Shown here in pieces: positions 6,972 through 10,961 of a stretch of 10,961 nt of DNA. The notes under the pieces are model-generated. The model ran no database searches. It saw only the letters and a program-made list of their open reading frames with translations, and was not told the origin of the DNA. The DNA comes from Hyphomicrobiales bacterium. GTDB lineage: Bacteria > Pseudomonadota > Alphaproteobacteria > Rhizobiales > JAJFHC01. The stretch's first letter is position 1, and each line of letters begins with the position of its first letter. The DNA lies in NCBI GenBank assembly GCA_021775835.1, contig JAJFHC010000225.1, positions 1 through 10,961 of the forward strand, given 5' to 3'. Both the position numbers and the translations under genes were made by a program.

Positions 6972-7862
6972 TTACGCCTGAAACGATGACGCTTGTGCCC
7001 GCAACCAGTCGCGCACAGCTTTTACGCGCCGACCCTTTTGCGCGCCTGGTCTCGTCAGCAGGTAGTATGCCCTGTCAGGCTGCAGGAACACGTCGAACGG
7101 TACAACGATCCGGCCGTCTGCCACATCTCCGGACACAAAGGGAAATATACCAAGGGCCACACCCTGCCCGTCCATGACTGCCTGGGTGATGACGTTGGAA
7201 TCTTCGATGACGATCTCATCGGCAATCGGCAGATCGGGTTGTCCGGCAAGCGCCAGCCAGGACTTCCACTCGCTGCGATCTTTCTGATGAATCACGGGAA
7301 ACCGGCTGAGGTCGCTCACAAGATTAAGTGCGCCACGTTGACTCAGCAATGCCGGGCTGACAATTGGTGCATACGTAATCGACAGCAACTTATCGGCGTG
7401 AAGACCCGGCCAGCCTCCATGCCCCCAGTCAATCGCCATTTCCGCATTCAGGTTCTCAGCATCAGAAATGCGGGGTCCATGGTGAATCCGGAGATCGATA
7501 TCCGGGTGCGCTGCCCGGAAGTCCGTCAGCCGTGGAGTTAGCCATCGGGACGCCAGGATCGGACCCACAGCCAGATTCACGATGAACGCACCCTCCCGCT
7601 CAACCAACTCAAAGGCATCGCTGATCGACCCAAAAGCCGTGCGTACCGTGGCTCCCAGTGTATTTCCAACCTCCGTCGGCACAACTTGCCTGGTCTTGCG
7701 TACAAACAGTCTGCACCCGAGTTCGGCTTCCAGGTGACGGATCTGGTTGCTGACTGTCGTCGGCGTCACACCAAGCTCATGTGCTGCCTGTTTGAAGCTG
7801 CAATGACGGATTGCGGCTTCAAACGTGCGCAGCGCCGTTAGTGGGAGTCTCTTGTGGCGCAT
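6972..7862 (-). CDS. LysR-family transcriptional regulator (GcvA-like), divergent from the methyltransferase gene
   Basis: DNA-binding activator or repressor, 296 residues, full length. The N-terminal winged helix-turn-helix covers about residues 6-65. It has LPLTALRTFEAAIRH (6-20) and the HTH SFKQAAHELGVTPTTVSNQI, then the usual LGCRLFVRKTRQVVPTEVG segment. The periplasmic-binding-protein-like effector domain follows from about residue 92 (VNLAVGPILASRWLTPRL). The opening, LPLTALRTFEAA, resembles the GcvA subgroup. The gene stands divergent from the MttB-family gene across 141 bp and convergent with the hydrolase gene. The likely target is therefore the methyltransferase promoter and its own, and perhaps the catabolic operon to the left. 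The ribosome binding site is weak: AAAAGGG lies about 13 nt before ATG on the - strand. The effector is unknown. Confidence 0.92.
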   Translation of the reverse strand: MRHKRLPLTALRTFEAAIRHCSFKQAAHELGVTPTTVSNQIRHLEAELGCRLFVRKTRQVVPTEVGNTLGATVRTAFGSISDAFELVEREGAFIVNLAVGPILASRWLTPRLTDFRAAHPDIDLRIHHGPRISDAENLNAEMAIDWGHGGWPGLHADKLLSITYAPIVSPALLSQRGALNLVSDLSRFPVIHQKDRSEWKSWLALAGQPDLPIADEIVIEDSNVITQAVMDGQGVALGIFPFVSGDVADGRIVVPFDVFLQPDRAYYLLTRPGAQKGRRVKAVRDWLRAQASSFQA

Positions 7863-8003
7863 TGGACTGAGGATACCCTTTTATGGATAAAACAAATTAT
7901 ATCTATAAGGCGCCCATTATGCATTTGTCGATGGCCACCCATGTTGCGATAATCTTTTCGCAAGACCAATGGGTTCACATCTGCAAAGGCATGCATCAGC
8001 CAA
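7863..8003. promoter_or_regulatory. Divergent promoter region between lysR and the MttB-family gene
   Basis: 141 bp separating two divergently oriented genes, so it must hold promoters for both. The left half carries the A+T-rich inverted repeat. The right half, nearer the methyltransferase gene, contains AAAGG at 7985-7989, 14 nt before its ATG, a weak ribosome binding site. No ORF in either strand fits here. Exact promoters are not clear by eye. Confidence 0.6.
7881..7908. promoter_or_regulatory. A+T-rich inverted repeat, candidate LysR operator in the divergent promoter region
   Basis: TTATGGATA (7881-7889) and TATCTATAA (7900-7908) form a 9-bp inverted repeat with one mismatch and a 10-bp spacer. 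The stretch 7880-7908 is strikingly A+T-rich in a G+C-rich window. It lies just upstream of the lysR start, where LysR proteins normally bind partly palindromic, A+T-rich sites and autoregulate. A TATAAT hexamer is present on the - strand at 7896-7901 and could be the lysR -10 element, although I find no convincing -35 at the right distance. Confidence 0.45.
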
Positions 8004-9569
8004 ATGACCACACGTGAAGCTTCACGCGAAACCCGCGCCCGCAAGAACCGACGGAGGGGTGCCGGAGGTGGAGCGACGACTGAACCCGCCTCCCCGCCCA
8101 TCTGGCCCGGTGTTCCGGGTGGCGCCTACCGGCCACTCAGCGAACCAGACTTGCAACGCATCAATCGGGCGGCACTCCATGTTCTGGACACGATCGGCAT
8201 GTCGGAGGCGCCAGACTTTGTGGTTGAACGCATCGTGGCCAAGGGAGGTCGTTTGACAGAACAGGGCCGGCTTCTGTTTCCCAAAGCCCTGGTCGAAGAC
8301 GCTATTGCTGGGTTCCGCCGCGACATCGTTCTGTTTGGCCAGGAAAGCGGACACGAACTCGATCTCTCCGGAACACGGACTTACATGGGCTCCGGTGGCG
8401 CCGCACCCAGCGTTGTCGATCTGGAGACGGGCCTTTACCGGGATGCGACCTTGAGAGACCTCTACGACGCGGCCCGGATTGTCGACGCGCTCGACAATGT
8501 GCATTTTTTCAGCCGTTCGGTGATTGCACGCGACATGTCCACACCCCTGGATCTTGATGTAAACACGGCCTACGCCTGCCTCGCAGGGACCAGAAAGCAC
8601 GTGTCGGTCAGCGCAACGCTCGGTGAAAATGTTCAACCCATCGCCGACATGTGCTTCATGCTCGCCGGCAGCAGCGAATCTTTCCGTTCAAAGCCATTCC
8701 TGTCGATAAACATCAACCATGTCGTTCCGCCAATGCGGTTTGCCCATGATGCCTGCGCTGTCATGGAAAGGGCTGCCGTGCTCGGCATTCCGTTCCATGT
8801 GAATTCGCTTGGACAGTCCGGCGCGTCCAGCCCGGCGAGCCTTGCCGGTTCGATCATGCAATCGGTCGTTGAAACCCTGGCAGGCATGGTCTTCACCTGG
8901 GTCGTCAACCCAAATTGCCAGGCAGTCTTCGGCCCCCGGCCGCTTGTGACCGACCTCCGCACGGGGGCCATGACAGGCGGATGCGGCGAACAGGCGGTGG
9001 TCATGGCGGGGGCCGCCCAAATGGCCCAGTTCTACGGGCTGCCAAACTCCTGTATAGCCGGCGCGACAGACAGCAAACTGCCGGACGCCCAAAGCGGATA
9101 TGAAAAGGCCCTTACGGTGTCGCTTGCAGCCCACGCCGGGTGCAACATGATCACGCAGGCTGCCGGCATGCTGGCCAGCCTTATGGGGTGTTCGCAGGAA
9201 GGCTACGTGATTGACAACGACATGCTGGGCGCAATTCTGAGGTCGGTACGCGGTATCGAAGTCGACGAGGACACTCTCGCGGACGAAATCATTTCGGATG
9301 TCGTTCACGGCGACGGACACTTCCTGGGCAGCCAGGACACGCTTGCCCGTATGCAGACGGATTATGTTTATCCTGAAGTTGCAGACCGGCGATCAGTGGC
9401 CGAATGGTTTGAAGCCGGTGCGCCGGATGTCCGCGAGACGGCTCGGGCGAAGACGTTGGAGATCCTCGCTCAACACTTCCCAAAACACATTCCCAAGGAC
9501 GCGGATGCCCGGCTACGGGAGGCGTTCGACATTCACCTGCCGCCGGAGACCATGAATAGATTACGATAG
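8004..9569 (+). CDS. MttB-superfamily (trimethylamine methyltransferase family) protein, non-pyrrolysine
   Basis: Member of the superfamily whose founding enzyme moves a methyl group from trimethylamine to a corrinoid protein. 521 residues with no in-frame amber codon, so this is a pyrrolysine-free homologue like the glycine betaine enzyme MtgB and the betaine/carnitine enzymes of anaerobes. ATG at 8004 is the only start in the frame, which is closed by TAA at 7950-7952. The N-terminus is Arg/Ala/Gly-rich and basic (RARKNRRRGAGGG at 11-23), common in proteobacterial members. The barrel domain follows, with TYMGSGGAAPSVVDLETG (126-143), FHVNSLGQSGASSPASLAG (264-282) and the conserved GATDSKLPDAQSGYEK (353-368). 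A corrinoid protein and a methylcorrinoid:tetrahydrofolate methyltransferase would be needed; neither is in the window. The substrate is unknown; a tertiary or quaternary amine is the family expectation. Confidence 0.9.
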   Translation: MTTREASRETRARKNRRRGAGGGATTEPASPPIWPGVPGGAYRPLSEPDLQRINRAALHVLDTIGMSEAPDFVVERIVAKGGRLTEQGRLLFPKALVEDAIAGFRRDIVLFGQESGHELDLSGTRTYMGSGGAAPSVVDLETGLYRDATLRDLYDAARIVDALDNVHFFSRSVIARDMSTPLDLDVNTAYACLAGTRKHVSVSATLGENVQPIADMCFMLAGSSESFRSKPFLSININHVVPPMRFAHDACAVMERAAVLGIPFHVNSLGQSGASSPASLAGSIMQSVVETLAGMVFTWVVNPNCQAVFGPRPLVTDLRTGAMTGGCGEQAVVMAGAAQMAQFYGLPNSCIAGATDSKLPDAQSGYEKALTVSLAAHAGCNMITQAAGMLASLMGCSQEGYVIDNDMLGAILRSVRGIEVDEDTLADEIISDVVHGDGHFLGSQDTLARMQTDYVYPEVADRRSVAEWFEAGAPDVRETARAKTLEILAQHFPKHIPKDADARLREAFDIHLPPETMNRLR

Positions 9570-9604
9570 AGTTGGACCGATTGTGAATGTCCCCCGGTTC
9601 AACT
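9570..9604. terminator. Hairpin filling the gap between two convergent genes
   Basis: AGTTGGACCG (9570-9579) pairs with CGGTTCAACT (9595-9604) over 10 bp with one G-U wobble on the + strand and a 15-nt loop. It occupies exactly the 35 bp between the stop codons of the methyltransferase gene (+) and the RidA gene (-). This is where a shared bidirectional terminator is expected, but there is no T-run and the loop is long, so support is moderate. Confidence 0.35.
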
Positions 9605-10090
9605 TCAGACCGAGATAAACAGCTCGGCCTCAATTTCCACGGCAATGTCAAAAGGAAGGGACGCCATACCGACCGCAGAACGGGTGTGCCGGGCTACATC
9701 TTCCGCAAACACGGAATGGATGAGATCGGTGAAACCGTTGATGACCGCTGGCATCTGATTGAAACCCTGTGCTGCGTTGACCATTCCGAAGGCACGACAC
9801 CAACCTGTAATACGGTCGAGATCGCCCAGTTCGCGCTCCAGATTTGATAGGATCGCAAGTCCGGTTTTCCTCGCCAGATCGTAAGCTTCGTCGATACTCA
9901 CATCAGCCCCGACCTTGCCGAAGGGACCCGCAAGCGATCCGTCGGCATTCTGTGGTCCGTGGCCGGATATGAAAACACGTTCACCGCGAACGCTTATCCA
10001 GGGAAACGGTAGGACAACCCCCTCGGGCACAGCCAACGGTTGTGGCAACTCGAGTCCCAGTGCATTGATCTTTTCCGTTACTCTGGACAT
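9605..10090 (-). CDS. RidA/YjgF-family protein, long form
   Basis: RidA-family proteins hydrolyse reactive enamine/imine intermediates to ketoacids and ammonia, protecting PLP enzymes. This one has 161 residues, longer than the ~128 of E. coli RidA, mainly through an N-terminal extension (MSRVTEKINALGLELPQPLA). Conserved features: VFISGHGPQ (39-47), a GLAILSNLERELGDLDRI helix and turn (77-94), and RSAVGMASLP (137-146) with R137 matching the carboxylate-binding Arg of RidA, then VEIEAELF (151-158). GGGAG, six bases before ATG on the - strand (10097-10101), supports the start. It lies 82 bp downstream of the LysR gene on the same strand and may share its transcript. In an amine-degradation region it could clean up imines formed by amine oxidation. 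Long members of the family do not all have proven deaminase activity, so the function is tentative. Confidence 0.88.
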   Translation of the reverse strand: MSRVTEKINALGLELPQPLAVPEGVVLPFPWISVRGERVFISGHGPQNADGSLAGPFGKVGADVSIDEAYDLARKTGLAILSNLERELGDLDRITGWCRAFGMVNAAQGFNQMPAVINGFTDLIHSVFAEDVARHTRSAVGMASLPFDIAVEIEAELFISV

Positions 10091-10120
10091 GTTCCACTCC
10101 CAATGCTGAACTTCAATTCT

Positions 10121-10141
10121 CTTCCGGAAGCCGGCGCCGGC
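10121..10141. repeat. Two abutting perfect palindromes between lysR and the RidA gene
   Basis: CTTCCGGAAG (10121-10130) is a perfect 10-bp palindrome and GCCGGCGCCGGC (10130-10141) a perfect 12-bp palindrome; they share base 10130. They sit in the 82-bp gap after the LysR stop and before the RidA ribosome binding site. Neither has a loop suited to a strong hairpin, so a protein-binding site is more likely than a terminator, if they do anything. G+C-rich palindromes also arise by chance. Confidence 0.3.
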
Positions 10142-10172
10142 ACCAGATCAAAATACGCGTGCCGCCTGGACT

Positions 10173-10961
10173 TCACGCAAGAGCTGCAAGAACCTTCTTC
10201 ATGATATCTTTTCGGCGGTGATCGGGTGACAGAATTGCATAAAGACCGCTGCCTGTTCGAACCTTCTTGGCTGGGGCGGCAACGAGCGTGCCGTTCTCCA
10301 GATATCTGTCTACCAGTCCGGCCCAGCCAAGAGCCAGCCCCTTGCCGGCCGTGGCGGCTTCCAGCAGATACACGTAGTTGTTGAGTCGCTTGAATTTGGT
10401 GTCTTCGGGGACGGACTTGCCGTGCTCGTGGCACCACTGCTTCCAGTCCATCCATCCCAGGTTTGGCTTTGAAAGTTCCAACAACGAAAGTCCGTGCCAC
10501 TGCGCTGGCGGTCGCGAAAGCGTGTCGTAGTGCTGTTCCAGAAATACCGGCGAGCAAACCGGCGACGCCTCTTCGGCGAACAGCAGCCTCGACTTTCCCG
10601 GCACACTCTGGGATGACCGAAATGCCAAGCGCATGTCGAATTCACTACTGGCCAAAGTTTCCTGGTGATCGTATTCGGATGTCAGAATTCTCACTTCAGT
10701 ATCCGGTCCTACAGCATTCTGCAGCCTGTCAAACCTGGGCATGACAAACAGGTGGGAGACTTCGTGACTGCAGGCAATGATGCAATGACTGACGGGCTCG
10801 ACGGCTTTCATGTCGTCGATCGCGGCATCGATCATGTCCAGCCCACCAATTACTGCGTCATGAAAGTAGCGTCCCTGTTCGGTCAGGGAGATCTGTCTGC
10901 CCTGTCGTTCAAACAGGGAGACGCCAAGCAGGTCTTCAAGACCGCGCACATGACGGCTGAT
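10173..10961 (-). CDS. LysR-family transcriptional regulator, 5' end outside window
   Basis: The frame is open to the window edge and reads ISRHVRGLEDLLGVSLFERQGRQ at its visible start, the end of a LysR winged helix (recognition helix tail, then the conserved LG-x-x-LFER). About 263 residues are present and roughly 35 N-terminal residues with most of the HTH lie outside. GTG at 10949 is internal and not the start. The effector domain begins near HCIIACSHEVSHLFVMPRF and runs to the stop. Late features such as AATAGKGLALGWAGLV are typical of GcvA-like regulators. The RidA gene follows 82 bp downstream on the same strand, so the two may be co-transcribed. Target genes and effector are unknown. 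Confidence 0.92.
   Translation of the reverse strand: MSRHVRGLEDLLGVSLFERQGRQISLTEQGRYFHDAVIGGLDMIDAAIDDMKAVEPVSHCIIACSHEVSHLFVMPRFDRLQNAVGPDTEVRILTSEYDHQETLASSEFDMRLAFRSSQSVPGKSRLLFAEEASPVCSPVFLEQHYDTLSRPPAQWHGLSLLELSKPNLGWMDWKQWCHEHGKSVPEDTKFKRLNNYVYLLEAATAGKGLALGWAGLVDRYLENGTLVAAPAKKVRTGSGLYAILSPDHRRKDIMKKVLAALA

Noticed and set aside
8004..9569. Pyrrolysine-containing trimethylamine methyltransferase
   Set aside because: The frame runs uninterrupted for 521 codons and ends in one TAG at the expected family length, with the conserved GATDSKLPDAQSGYEK region intact. No internal amber readthrough is needed.
9587..9847. 86-codon + strand frame overlapping the RidA gene
   Set aside because: It is antisense to a well-supported RidA gene and shows no domain or ribosome binding site.

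Overview
The window looks like a chromosomal, catabolic accessory region of a G+C-rich Gram-negative bacterium. It is most likely an alphaproteobacterium of the marine Rhodobacterales or Rhizobiales type. This rests on the TRAP transporter with a twin-arginine binding protein, the MttB-superfamily methyltransferase with a basic N-terminus, GcvA-like LysR regulators, and codon use rich in G/C at third positions. The taxonomic guess is inference; there is no rRNA or other marker. All ten genes read as intact apart from those cut by the two window edges. I see no tRNA, IS element, CRISPR array or prophage gene.

Left block, + strand, 2-6916: the C-terminal part of a TRAP large permease (DctM), its periplasmic binding protein (DctP), a glutamine-synthetase-family ligase, an NAD(P)-dependent aldehyde dehydrogenase, an iron-type alcohol dehydrogenase and a carbon-nitrogen hydrolase. 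Gaps are 39-96 bp and all genes point the same way, so this is probably one operon. A strong stem-loop lies after the binding-protein gene. Read together, the genes suggest uptake of a small amine, gamma-glutamylation of its amino group, two-step oxidation of a hydroxyl group to aldehyde and acid, and hydrolytic release of glutamate plus the oxidised product. This resembles the Puu (putrescine) and Ipu (isopropylamine) strategies, but with an Fe-ADH and a nitrilase-superfamily enzyme where Puu uses an amine oxidase and a class-I amidotransferase-type hydrolase. An amino alcohol such as an ethanolamine-like compound would fit this chemistry; the substrate is not shown by the sequence.

Middle block, 6972-9569: a LysR regulator on the - strand, facing away from an MttB-superfamily (non-pyrrolysine) methyltransferase on the + strand. 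Between them is a 141-bp divergent promoter region with an A+T-rich inverted repeat that is a good operator candidate. MttB-superfamily enzymes demethylate tertiary or quaternary amines onto a corrinoid protein. No corrinoid protein or partner methyltransferase is in the window.

Right block, - strand, 9605-10961: a second LysR regulator (N-terminus cut off by the window edge) followed by a RidA/YjgF-family gene. RidA proteins remove reactive enamine/imine intermediates. The overall theme is uptake and breakdown of a (possibly methylated) amine under two LysR regulators.
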